Assembly: GCF_015291625.1 (NCBI RefSeq)
Contig: NZ_CP030047.1
Coordinates: 4,092,001 to 4,156,000, forward strand
Length of the DNA stretch: 64,000 bases
Reading direction: 5' to 3'
Source of the DNA: Bradyrhizobium sp. CCBAU 53421
GTDB lineage: Bacteria > Pseudomonadota > Alphaproteobacteria > Rhizobiales > Xanthobacteraceae
Below the pieces are notes generated by a model, which saw only the letters and a list, made by a program, of their open reading frames with translations, did no database searches and had not been told where the DNA came from. The position numbers were made by a program, and so were the translations under genes. Below, piece after piece: positions 17,160 through 25,951 of the stretch; within the stretch, counting starts at the first letter, position 1; each line of letters begins with the position of its first letter.

Positions 17160-17285
17160 AGGCGGCGTCAAACAGTTTGGTCACCGTGCGGGGAGGGGTG
17201 GGGATGTTCTCCCGATCCCTCTGGGGCACGCGAAGACCAGCCGATGAGGGAGGGTGTTCTCAGCGCCCTCCCTTTTCTTTTGTCT
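17160..17285 (+). ncRNA. Candidate small RNA ending in an intrinsic terminator
   Basis: Hairpin 1 pairs 17194-17204 (AGGGGTGGGGA) with 17210-17220 (TCCCGATCCCT): 11 positions, one mismatch and one wobble, loop TGTTC. Hairpin 2 pairs GGGAGGG (17248-17254) with CCCTCCC (17266-17272) and is followed by TTTTCTTTTGTCTCTTTT, the form of a Rho-independent terminator. No plus-strand protein gene ends before it, so the terminator should belong to an RNA. Both loops contain TGTTCTC (17205-17211 and 17255-17261). The 5' end is a guess. I do not recognise it as 6S, SRP, tmRNA or RNase P RNA. Confidence 0.45.
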
Positions 17286-17290
17286 CTTTT
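17248..17290 (+). terminator. Rho-independent terminator
   Basis: GGGAGGG / CCCTCCC stem, 11-base loop, then a pyrimidine tract with three TTTT runs. It is the clearest intrinsic terminator in the window and faces rightward with no protein gene directly before it. Confidence 0.7.
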
Positions 17291-17299
17291 GTCCAAGAA

Positions 17300-17352
17300 T
17301 CTCGTGTCCCGGACGCAGTGCAGCGCAAAGCGGTGCGCTGCAGAGCCGGGAC
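17300..17352. repeat. REP-like palindrome, copy 1
   Basis: Two-tier hairpin: GTCCCGG (17306-17312) with CCGGGAC (17346-17352), and TGCAGCGC (17319-17326) with GCGCTGCA (17335-17342). The outer end TCTCGTGTCCCGGACGC (17300-17316) recurs exactly, inverted, at 18876-18892. It sits 16 bases after the end of the GIY-YIG gene. This is the CCGGGACCCATG-type palindrome abundant in Bradyrhizobium genomes. Confidence 0.8.
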
Positions 17353-17368
17353 CCATGCCAGAACCCGC

Positions 17369-17662
17369 TCAAGAATTGAGCTGATCAGACAGATCTCGCC
17401 AATCCGGATTGAGTCCTTCAATCAACTTGATCTTCCATGCGCGACGCCATCGTTTGAGCGAGTGTTCACGCGAGCGCGCTTCCAGAATGGAGTCGAATGC
17501 CTCAAAGTAAACCAGCTGATCGACGCTGTATTGTCGCGTGAAGCCTGGGACGAGCCTCGCCTTGTGCTCAGCGATTCGGCGAGCAAGGTTGTTGGTCACG
17601 CCCACATACAGCGTTCCGTTTCGTCCGCTCGCGAGGATGTAAACGAAAAATTGCGCGTTCAT
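17369..17662 (-). CDS. Small GIY-YIG nuclease family protein
   Basis: 97 residues forming a lone GIY-YIG domain: FVYILASGRNGTLYVGVTNN (VYI...YVG motif), ARRIAEHK with the conserved Arg and His, and the catalytic Glu in EARSREHSLKRWRRAWKIKLIEGLNPDWRDL. Such stand-alone proteins (YhbQ/UPF0213 relatives) are multi-copy in this genus. The gene lies between two REP-like palindromes in inverted orientation (copy 1 at 17300-17352; copy 2 split by the IS at 17726-17734 and 18843-18892), suggesting a mobile or palindrome-associated unit. Biological role unknown. Confidence 0.88.
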   Translation of the reverse strand: MNAQFFVYILASGRNGTLYVGVTNNLARRIAEHKARLVPGFTRQYSVDQLVYFEAFDSILEARSREHSLKRWRRAWKIKLIEGLNPDWRDLSDQLNS

Positions 17663-17725
17663 CTTGGGCCAAATGGATGCGGAAGGCGCCTAAGTCTCGC
17701 AAGTTCAGGGAGCATTGCCAATTCC

Positions 17726-17734
17726 GTGGGTCCC
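17726..17734. repeat. REP-like palindrome copy 2, left fragment
   Basis: GTGGGTCCC, the outer arm of an inverted REP copy, cut off by the left end of the IS110 element. Joined to 18845-18892 across the element (after removing one duplicated CC) it restores the GTCCCGG / CCGGGAC hairpin. Confidence 0.75.
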
Positions 17735-18836
<1,102 letters not shown>

Positions 18837-18842
18837 CAGTTG

Positions 18843-18892
18843 CCGGCTCTGCGTCGCAACACTGCGTGCTGCGACGCGTCCGGGACACGAGA
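18843..18892. repeat. REP-like palindrome copy 2, right fragment
   Basis: Begins CCGGCTCTGC at the IS right end and ends GCGTCCGGGACACGAGA (18876-18892), the exact inverse of the 17-base outer end of copy 1. Internal stem GCGTCGCA (18851-18858) / TGCGACGC (18870-18877). Its base is interrupted by the IS110 element. Confidence 0.78.
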
Positions 18893-18980
18893 GGTGTCCG
18901 ATTTCGGGATTGTGCACTTGCACAGCGGTGTGAAAGCCGCCTATCTCTGCTTCACAGCCGCATTCGAGGTCGCCGACCCC

Positions 18981-19778
18981 TTGGACTCCCATCCCGAATC
19001 CCCGCTCGAGCCGCCGCCGGAGGCGCCGCGCGAGCCGATCCTGACCTTGCCGCCGGCGCTCACCGCCTACATCCTCCTGATCGCGGTGATCCATCTGCGG
19101 GTGCTGCTGCCGCCGGAGATGGAGAACTGGACCATCGACGTCTTCGGCTTCATCCCGAAGCGCTACGATTCGACGCTGCTCGACGTCACCTTCCCGGGCG
19201 GAGACGGCGCCAAGGTCTGGACCTTCGTCACCTATTCGCTGCTGCACGCCAACCTCACCCATATCGGCTTCAACGTGCTGTGGCTGCTGCCGTTCGGCAG
19301 CGCGCTGGCGCGGCGCTTCGGCGCGGTACGCTTCTTCGTCTTCATGGCGGTGACGGCGGCCGCCGGCGCGCTCGCGCATCTGTTGACCCATGAGCACGCG
19401 ATCGCGCCGATGATCGGCGCGTCGGCTTCGGTGTCGGGGACGATGGCGGCGGCGATCCGCTTCGCCTTCGTGAAGGGCAGCTTCCTGTCGTTCAGCCGGG
19501 GCGACGCCGATGCCGCCGCCAAGGTGCCTGCGCTGTCGCTGTGGCGGGCACTGCGCAACGGACGGGTGCTCGCGTTCCTGGCGATCTGGTTCGGCGTCAA
19601 CATCCTGTTCGGGGCCACCTCGCTGTCGCTTGGTGCCGAGGACGCGAGCGTCGCCTGGCAGGCGCATATCGGCGGCTTCCTCGCCGGGCTGTTGCTGTTC
19701 TCGTTGTTCGATCCGATTCCGCGCGCGCGAGACGATGCTGCGGATGCGTCGTCGGTGGACCAGTCCGGCCGCGTCTGA
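18981..19778 (+). CDS. Rhomboid-family intramembrane serine protease
   Basis: About 265 residues from a TTG at 18981 (MDSHPESPLEPP...); the open frame runs back into the REP palindrome and the IS end, which is unlikely to be coding, so the start is uncertain. It has six to seven membrane segments, the HANLTHIGFNVLWLLPFG segment of rhomboid helix 2, the nucleophile serine in GASASVSG, and the catalytic His in WQAHIGGFLAGLL. Both catalytic residues are present. Substrate unknown. The next gene (CBS protein) is about 190 bases downstream. Confidence 0.85.
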   Translation: MDSHPESPLEPPPEAPREPILTLPPALTAYILLIAVIHLRVLLPPEMENWTIDVFGFIPKRYDSTLLDVTFPGGDGAKVWTFVTYSLLHANLTHIGFNVLWLLPFGSALARRFGAVRFFVFMAVTAAAGALAHLLTHEHAIAPMIGASASVSGTMAAAIRFAFVKGSFLSFSRGDADAAAKVPALSLWRALRNGRVLAFLAIWFGVNILFGATSLSLGAEDASVAWQAHIGGFLAGLLLFSLFDPIPRARDDAADASSVDQSGRV

Positions 19779-19968
19779 TCGCCGCTTGCGGCTCGGTTCG
19801 AATTCCTCCATCATCTTTGCGACACAGAACAAAGCGGGCCGACAGATCGAGCCCAGCTACCGACCGCGCCCCGGAACCGAAATCGGCGCGGAACTGTTGA
19901 TTGAAGACTCTGGCGAACAGGCTCGGCTCCGCTCAAGCGGGGCACGAACGGATTCAGGGAGGCCGACA

Positions 19969-20397
19969 ATGACGGTACGTTCTATTCTCGATGCAAAGGG
20001 CCATCAGGTCATGAGCGTCGCGCCCGGAGCGAAGCTTTCGGCCGCGGTCAAGCTGCTCGGCGAACGCAAGATCGGCGCGGTGCTGGTGATAGAGCAGGGC
20101 CGGATGGAAGGCATCCTGTCGGAGCGCGACATCGTGCGCGTGCTCAGCGAGCGCGGCGCGGGTGTGCTGGACGAACCGGTGAGTGCAGTGATGACCAAGA
20201 AGGTCGTGAGTTGCCGCGAGTCCGATACCGTCAGCGGCCTGATGGAGATGATGACGACCGGCAAGTTTCGCCATCTCCCTGTCGTCGAGGACGGCAAGGT
20301 CGTCGGGTTGATCTCGATCGGTGACGTCGTCAAGCGTCGCGTGCTGGAATATGAGCACGAGCAGGAAGCGCTGCGCGACTACATCAAGACGGCCTGA
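19969..20397 (+). CDS. Tandem CBS-domain protein
   Basis: 142 residues from ATG 19969 behind AGGGAGG. Two CBS motifs: residues about 5-62 (VRSILDAKGHQVMSVAPGAKLSAAVKLLGERKIGAVLVIEQGRMEGILSERDIVRVL) and 70-130 (VSAVMTKKVVSCRESDTVSGLMEMMTTGKFRHLPVVEDGKVVGLISIGDVVKRRV). Such stand-alone pairs bind adenine nucleotides and act as energy sensors. The partner is unknown. It is convergent with the patatin gene, with a 3-base gap. Confidence 0.92.
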   Translation: MTVRSILDAKGHQVMSVAPGAKLSAAVKLLGERKIGAVLVIEQGRMEGILSERDIVRVLSERGAGVLDEPVSAVMTKKVVSCRESDTVSGLMEMMTTGKFRHLPVVEDGKVVGLISIGDVVKRRVLEYEHEQEALRDYIKTA

Positions 20398-20400
20398 GCG

Positions 20401-21447
20401 CTATTTCCCGGTGGTGCCCGCGCCGTTGGACGGCGGCACCAGGATATCGATCGCTTCCTCGATCGCGCCGATCGCGCGTTCGGCTGCGCGGATGCCGTGC
20501 GCGATCAGGTCGTCGGCGCGGTGGAAGTCGAACCAGCCGATCTGACCGACGCGCGGCGAGATCAGCATGTCGGGCGGATCGCCGGCGAGGCGCGCGCGCG
20601 TGATCCGGTCCTGCATGATGTTGAAGGCGTCGACCATCACGCTCGAGATCCCGGGCCGGCTGGCGCTGCCGAAAAACTCCCGCTTCACGGTCCGTTCGGC
20701 GGAGAAGAAGCGGCCGAACCGCCGCTTCGGCGGTTCCGGCTCGATCTCTGCCTCGGCGGTCACCGCGACCGTGACCTCGGGCGCGGCGGACGGCCCGTGA
20801 TTGTAGATCGTGGTCGAGTGCGCGAACACGTCGCTGGAGAGGTTCGCGGCAATGACGATCTCGGCGCCGAGGGCGCGGGCGGCCGAAACCGGCACCGGAT
20901 TGACCAGCGCGCCGTCGACCAACCAGCGGTCGCCGATCAGCACCGGCGCGAAGATGCCGGGCAGGGCGTAGGAGGCGCGCATGGCGTCGACCACGCGGCC
21001 CTGGGTCAGCCAGATCTCGTGGCCGGTGCGGACCTCGGTCGCGACGCTGGCGAATTTGACCGTGAGGTCCTCGATCATGACCTGGCCCAGCGCCGCCTCG
21101 ATCTCGGCAGCGAGCTTGGTGCCGCCGATCAGGCCGGACCCGTTGAGGCGGATGTCGAGGTAGCCGAGCACGCTGCGCGGCTGCAGACTGCGGGCCCACT
21201 GCTCCAGCGTGTCGATATGGCCGGCCGCATAGGCGCCGCCGACCACAGAGCCGATCGAGGTGCCGACCACGACGTTGGGGACGATGCCATGGGCGAGCAG
21301 GGTCTTGATGATGCCGATATGGGCAAAGCCGCGCGCGGCGCCGCCGCCGAGCGCAAGCCCGATCACCGGCCGGCGAACCGGTCCCAGTCCTACCTTGTCG
21401 GGGCCGTCGGAGCTCTTGTGGCCTCGGCCCATCCAGCTATCCAACAC
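20401..21447 (-). CDS. Patatin-like phospholipase (RssA type)
   Basis: 348 residues from a GTG at 21447 behind GGAG. It has the oxyanion-hole GGGAARGFAHIG, the nucleophile elbow GTSIG, and the dyad aspartate in DGALVNPVP, so it should be an active Ser-Asp lipid acyl hydrolase. The C-terminal part (FGSASRPGISSVMVDAFNIMQDRITRARLAGDPPDMLISPRVGQIGWFDFHRADDLI) is typical of the alphaproteobacterial RssA-like group. It has no signal peptide, so it is cytosolic or peripheral to the inner membrane. Confidence 0.92.
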   Translation of the reverse strand: MLDSWMGRGHKSSDGPDKVGLGPVRRPVIGLALGGGAARGFAHIGIIKTLLAHGIVPNVVVGTSIGSVVGGAYAAGHIDTLEQWARSLQPRSVLGYLDIRLNGSGLIGGTKLAAEIEAALGQVMIEDLTVKFASVATEVRTGHEIWLTQGRVVDAMRASYALPGIFAPVLIGDRWLVDGALVNPVPVSAARALGAEIVIAANLSSDVFAHSTTIYNHGPSAAPEVTVAVTAEAEIEPEPPKRRFGRFFSAERTVKREFFGSASRPGISSVMVDAFNIMQDRITRARLAGDPPDMLISPRVGQIGWFDFHRADDLIAHGIRAAERAIGAIEEAIDILVPPSNGAGTTGK

Positions 21448-21694
21448 GACAAATCTCCTGCCAACGCGAGACTAGGCCGCGCGGCATCGCTGCGCCAGCG
21501 TTGTCCAGTTTCATGGTTAGTCCCACAGGCATGATTCATGCCCGGGTGGTCCGCGGTAGGCAGGGAATGTGACTGGACCGCGACGATGGGACTAACATCG
21601 GCTTGATCGAGCGGTTCCAACCACGGACCGCGCCCCGGGACTGTGACAAAGCCTTGGAAGAAGGCTTGAATTTGCCGCGTTTTCGTTGAAAAGC

Positions 21695-22771
21695 ATGGGG
21701 ATGACTTCAAGGGGCAACGGCATCTGCGGATGCGGGCGGGGCATGCGGCTCCTTCCGCTATTGATGCTTGCGGCATTTTTGCTGGCCCTGATCCCCACGT
21801 CCGCGTCGGCGCAGTTCTTCAGCGACCGGCCGCCGCCGATCCCGCCCGCTCCGGTGCCGGAAGTGCCGTCCGGCCCGGCGCTGAACCTGGCGCCGCCATC
21901 AGGGCCCGGTTCGGGGCCGGTTCTGCCCGGTCCTCTGAACCAGCCGACCATCGTCCAGCCGTCGATTGCGACCGTGCCTCCGGTTGCGCCACAGGCCGGC
22001 TCGCCGACGGCCGGGCAGGCGGTGCTGTCGCTGACGGCGCGGTACGGCAAGGACCTGCCGGTGATCAATGGCGGGCTGGTGTGGCGGGTGTTCGCCGACA
22101 GGCCGGATGACAACGGCACCTACAAGCTGATCCGCGAGGAGCGCGGGGCCACGCCCAACCTCGTGCTGCCGCCCGGCAACTACGTCGTCCATGTCGCGCT
22201 CGGCCTGGTCAGCGCGGTGCGCGCCGTCAGCCTGAAGTCGGAGACCGACCGCGAGTCCTTCGTGCTGCCGGCCGGGGGCCTGCGGATCGAGGGCCGGGTC
22301 GGCTCCAGCAAGATCCCGGCAAACCAGATCTCGTTTGCGATCTACAAGGGCAGCCAGTTCGACGGCTCGGACCGTGGCCCGCTGGTGCCCAACGTGTCCG
22401 CCGGCGACGTCGCCCTGCTGCCGGAGGGCACCTACTACATCGTCTCCAACTACGGTGACGCCAACTCCGTGGTGCGCTCCGACATTCGCGTTGCGGCGGG
22501 CAAGCTGACCGACGTCACCGTCACGCATCGCGCGGCCGTCATCACCCTCAAGCTGGTCAGCGAGAAGGGCGGCGAAGCACTCGCCAATACCGCATGGTCG
22601 GTGATCACGCCGGGCGGCGACGTGATCAAGGAATCGATCGGCGCGTTCCCGCGCGTCGTGCTCTCCGAGGGCGAGTATCGCGCGATCGCCAAGAACGAGG
22701 GCAAGGTGTTCGAGCGTCCCTTCAACGTCGTCAACGGCGTCGATGGCGAAGTCGAGGTCGTGGCGCGCTGA
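21695..22771 (+). CDS. Secreted protein with carboxypeptidase-regulatory-like repeats
   Basis: About 358 residues from the ATG at 21695; ATGs at 21701 and 21743 are alternatives. A signal peptide (LLPLLMLAAFLLALIPTSASAQ) is followed by a proline-rich linker and then three or more beta-rich repeats of about 85 residues with the pattern L-PG-Y-V-...: LPPGNYVVHVALGLVSAVRAVSL, LPEGTYYIVSNYGDANSVVRSDI, LSEGEYRAIAKNEGKVFERPF. These look like Ig/carboxypeptidase-regulatory folds. Periplasmic; function unknown. Confidence 0.75.
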   Translation: MGMTSRGNGICGCGRGMRLLPLLMLAAFLLALIPTSASAQFFSDRPPPIPPAPVPEVPSGPALNLAPPSGPGSGPVLPGPLNQPTIVQPSIATVPPVAPQAGSPTAGQAVLSLTARYGKDLPVINGGLVWRVFADRPDDNGTYKLIREERGATPNLVLPPGNYVVHVALGLVSAVRAVSLKSETDRESFVLPAGGLRIEGRVGSSKIPANQISFAIYKGSQFDGSDRGPLVPNVSAGDVALLPEGTYYIVSNYGDANSVVRSDIRVAAGKLTDVTVTHRAAVITLKLVSEKGGEALANTAWSVITPGGDVIKESIGAFPRVVLSEGEYRAIAKNEGKVFERPFNVVNGVDGEVEVVAR

Positions 22772-22978
22772 CGCCCGGCCGCGCTGCATTTCATGCAACT
22801 GTCATAGTCTCTAACGTCAACTAACCATCGCGCGAATTTGAGCTGTCATAATCGCTCGCAGCGACGCGCGGCATCGCTATTTTTACATGGCGTTAAGCCG
22901 CGGCATGACTTGGATGCCACGGGGACTAAAGCGCGCTGAGTTCACGTCGTGTCGTCATCGCGCCTTGGCTTTTTGCTT

Positions 22979-23027
22979 GAGCATGATCTTCTCGGAAGGC
23001 GGCTTCGCGCTTTTCCGGATCACGCTC
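22979..23027. repeat. Rhizobiales GAGCATGATC palindromic repeat
   Basis: GAGCATGATC (22979-22988) and GATCACGCTC (23018-23027) flank TTCTCGGAA ... TTTTCC, forming an imperfect hairpin. The AGCATGATC-TTTTCGGAA ... TTTTCCGGATCATGCT element is a widespread intergenic repeat of Bradyrhizobium, Nitrobacter and relatives; this copy is slightly diverged. It lies just before the GGDEF-EAL gene. Confidence 0.65.
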
Positions 23028-23053
23028 CGGCGTTCGCGTGAACGGGGCGTGCC

Positions 23054-25537
23054 ATGGTCATGGCCAACAACAAATCAGCAAAGACGTCGGCCAAGTTCAG
23101 TTCCGAAATGTTCGCCGACGTTTCGGTTCTGCAACGCAAGTGGCAGGCGGCCGTCCGCCCCGGCGAGAAGCTGCCGCACTATGAAGACGTGATGCTCGGC
23201 AGCCTCGGCCGGCTCGCCGATCACATCGTGCTGCTGCGCAACGTCGACGGCGTGCTGAACGTCTCGCACACCGGGCGCTACGTGCAGACCTGGCTGAACG
23301 ACGAGCGCTGGGACATTCCGCTCAGCGCGCTGCCGCCGGACTGCGCCACGGCATTGACCGAAGCCGCGGCGAATGCGCGCGAGAACTGCCGGCCCTATCT
23401 CGCGTCGGCGCATTGCGTGCGCGACGGTCTGGTGCGGACCTTCGACGTGCTGGCGCTGCCGACGCGGTCGCGCTGGGGCGGCATCCTGGTCGGCGTCTAC
23501 GTCAACGAGCGCAATGCGCAGTACAATCTTCTCGACACGATCTTCTCGGCCACCGACGAGGGCGTGCTGTCGCTCGCCGCGATCCGCGACGCGCGGGGCG
23601 AGGCGGCCGACTTCCAGATCGTGCACCTCAACCAGGGTGCCGCAAGGCTCCTGATGCAGCCCGCGACCGAATTGCTGTGGCGCCGGCTCAGCGCCGGCGG
23701 CAATCCGCTCGCCGCACCGGCGGTGATGAACCGCCTGCGCGGATTCGTCGGAAGCGGCTCCGGCGGCCAGTTCGAGATCGACAGCGGCGATCGCTGCCTG
23801 CGGCTCGGCGTCACGGCGTTCGGCGACATGCTGTCGCTGACCGTCTCCGACGTCACCGCGCTAAAGCAGCGCGAGGTGTCGTTCCGCCTGCTGTTCGAGA
23901 ACAACCCGATGCCGATGTGGGTGTTCGACGCCGGCACGATGGAATTCCTCAGCGTCAACGACGCCGCCGTTCAGCACTATGGATACAGCCGGGAGACGTT
24001 TCTCGGCATGACGCTGCGCGAGATCTGGCCGGTCGACGAGTGGAGCGTGCATAGCGCCGCCTTGCGCGATATCGGCGACGTCTATCAATCGAGCCGCGAC
24101 TGGCGGCACATCAGGGCCGACGGCACCGAGATCCATGTGCTGACCTTCGGGCGCAGGGTGGCGTTCGAGGGCCGCGACGGCTATCTGGTCGCGGTGGTCG
24201 ACATCACCGAACGCCGCGCCGCCGAGGCGCGGATCGCGCACATGGCGCACCATGACGGCCTCACCAACCTGCCGAACCGCGACTTCTACCAGGAACGCCT
24301 GAGTGAAGCGCTGGATCGCGGCCGAAGCGGCAACAAGCGCGTCGCGGTGATGTGCATCGACCTCGATCTGTTCAAGAACGTCAACGACTCCTTCGGGCAT
24401 CCGATGGGCGACCGGCTGCTCAAGCTGGTGGCGGAGCGGCTGCGCGAGGTGGTCCGCGACGACAATTTGGCGGCCCGGCTCGGCGGCGACGAGTTCGCGA
24501 TCGTGCTTGCCGCCGATGTCTCGCCGAACGAAGCGAGCGCTTTCGCCGAACGGCTGATCGATGCTTTGAGCGCGCCCTACAAGATCGACGGGCTCGAAGT
24601 CGTGGTCGGCGCCAGCGTCGGGATCGCGCTGTCGCCGGGCGACGGCACGACGTCGGAAGAACTGATGCGCAATGCCGACATGGCGCTGTACCGTGCCAAG
24701 TCCGAGGGCGGCGGCGTGCATCATTTCTTCGAGCCGGAGATGGATCAGCAGGCGCAGAAGCGCCGCGACATGGAGCGCGATCTGCGCGCGGCCTTCAACA
24801 ACGGCGAATTCGAGCTGCACTACCAGCCGCTGGTCGATATCGCCGCCGACCGCATCTCGGGTTTCGAGTCGCTGCTGCGGTGGCGGCACCCGCAGAAGGG
24901 CATGATCTCGCCCGCGGAGTTCATTCCGGTTGCCGAAGACATCGGCCTGATCGTCGCGCTCGGCGAATGGGTGCTGCGCGAAGCCTGTGCGGAAGCGATG
25001 AAGTGGCCCGCCGACGTCAAGGTTGCGGTCAATCTGTCGCCGGTCCAGTTCCGCAGCCGCAATCTGGTCCAGGCCGTGATCTCGGCGCTGGCGCATTCCG
25101 GCCTGCCGGCGCGCCGGCTCGAGCTCGAGATCACCGAGTCGGTGTTCCTGGCGGAGACCGAGGCCAATCTCGCGATCCTGCATCAGCTTCGCGAGCTCGG
25201 CGTCAGCATCTCGATGGACGATTTCGGCACCGGCTATTCCAGCCTGAGCTATCTGCGCAGCTTCCCGTTCGACAAGATCAAGATCGACCGCTCCTTCGTG
25301 AAGGACCTCGCGCGGCGGTCCGACTGCCTTGCGATCGTGCGCGCGATCTCCGGGCTCGGCCGCAGCCTCAAGATCACCACGACCGCGGAAGGGGTCGAGA
25401 CGACGGACCAGCTAGACTGGCTGCGCGCCGAAGGCTGCAACGAGGTGCAGGGGTTCCTGTTCAGCGCTGCTAGGCCGGGCCACGAGATCGCGGCCTTGCT
25501 GACCGGCTTTGCCGAGCGCGCGTCGAAGGCGGCTTAG
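23054..25537 (+). CDS. PAS-GGDEF-EAL protein, cyclic di-GMP turnover
   Basis: 827 residues (ATG at 23054, second ATG at 23060). It has an N-terminal PAS_5-like region (to about 160), a degenerate PAS, a clear PAS (about 275-400), GGDEF (about 405-570) and EAL (about 585-820). GGDEF is intact at 477-481 (RLGGDEFAIV). The EAL signature is ESL, with Glu605 kept; other phosphodiesterase residues are present (NLSPVQFR, ITESVF, MDDFGTGYSSL, KIKIDRSF, AEGVET, EVQGF). Both activities could work. No membrane helix, so it is a cytosolic sensor. Confidence 0.92.
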   Translation: MVMANNKSAKTSAKFSSEMFADVSVLQRKWQAAVRPGEKLPHYEDVMLGSLGRLADHIVLLRNVDGVLNVSHTGRYVQTWLNDERWDIPLSALPPDCATALTEAAANARENCRPYLASAHCVRDGLVRTFDVLALPTRSRWGGILVGVYVNERNAQYNLLDTIFSATDEGVLSLAAIRDARGEAADFQIVHLNQGAARLLMQPATELLWRRLSAGGNPLAAPAVMNRLRGFVGSGSGGQFEIDSGDRCLRLGVTAFGDMLSLTVSDVTALKQREVSFRLLFENNPMPMWVFDAGTMEFLSVNDAAVQHYGYSRETFLGMTLREIWPVDEWSVHSAALRDIGDVYQSSRDWRHIRADGTEIHVLTFGRRVAFEGRDGYLVAVVDITERRAAEARIAHMAHHDGLTNLPNRDFYQERLSEALDRGRSGNKRVAVMCIDLDLFKNVNDSFGHPMGDRLLKLVAERLREVVRDDNLAARLGGDEFAIVLAADVSPNEASAFAERLIDALSAPYKIDGLEVVVGASVGIALSPGDGTTSEELMRNADMALYRAKSEGGGVHHFFEPEMDQQAQKRRDMERDLRAAFNNGEFELHYQPLVDIAADRISGFESLLRWRHPQKGMISPAEFIPVAEDIGLIVALGEWVLREACAEAMKWPADVKVAVNLSPVQFRSRNLVQAVISALAHSGLPARRLELEITESVFLAETEANLAILHQLRELGVSISMDDFGTGYSSLSYLRSFPFDKIKIDRSFVKDLARRSDCLAIVRAISGLGRSLKITTTAEGVETTDQLDWLRAEGCNEVQGFLFSAARPGHEIAALLTGFAERASKAA

Positions 25538-25951
25538 CTCGTCACCCTCGGGCTTGACCCGGCATCGCACCGTTGAGGTTGCCGGGCAATGTCGGACCGG
25601 CGGTGTCGCCGACCGGGCGGATCAGAGCGACCTATCGGCTGACAGCGGCCTAGCGGCAGGCGTTGCCCCGCGCTGCCATCCGCTCCCGTGTCATTTCCCA
25701 CAGTGTGGCTGAGCGCGGCAGCATTCCCCAGCTGAGCCCGGATCGCAGCGTGGCCGTTCGGTAACATTCAGCCAAAAAGCACCTCGGTGCGCGGGGTGAG
25801 AAGACGCACGTTCGAAAGCCTGCGACATGGGGAAGGGGAGTCTGCGTCCGGCGTCGTCGTATCGCTTGGAATCATTTTGCAGCAGTCATTTCGCAGGGGC
25901 CGCCGACGATCGGCGTCGGTTGAGGGTAGCGCCCGTGGGGCGGACGAACCA
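25538..25951. other. Intergenic region before the autotransporter
   Basis: About 410 bases. A short hairpin-like GGGCTTGACCCGG follows the GGDEF-EAL gene and CCGACG-atcgg-CGTCGG lies near 25900. The autotransporter frame is open from 25787, but that extension would put a long basic segment before the signal peptide. No other gene seen. Confidence 0.45.

Larger units (their letters stand above)
16909..17299. other. Intergenic region with CtrA box and probable small RNA
   Basis: No protein gene. It holds a perfect GTTAA-N7-TTAAC box (17056-17072), then two strong hairpins, the second followed by a T-rich tract (see separate entries). The hairpins are of high GC, and open frames across them look like chance frames. 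Confidence 0.6.

Noticed and set aside
17160..17285. Known housekeeping RNA (6S, SRP, tmRNA or RNase P)
   Set aside because: I could not find the conserved SRP tetraloop region, the 6S bubble layout or tmRNA/RNase P landmarks, so it is reported only as an unnamed candidate.
18840..18980. Longer rhomboid N-terminus beginning at the IS110 right end
   Set aside because: The frame passes through the palindrome and IS end and is open only by chance; no ribosome site supports it.
22797..22860. Pho boxes upstream of the GGDEF-EAL gene
   Set aside because: CTGTCATA occurs at about 22798 and 22842, but neither has the second CTGTCAT repeat at an 11-base step needed for PhoB binding.
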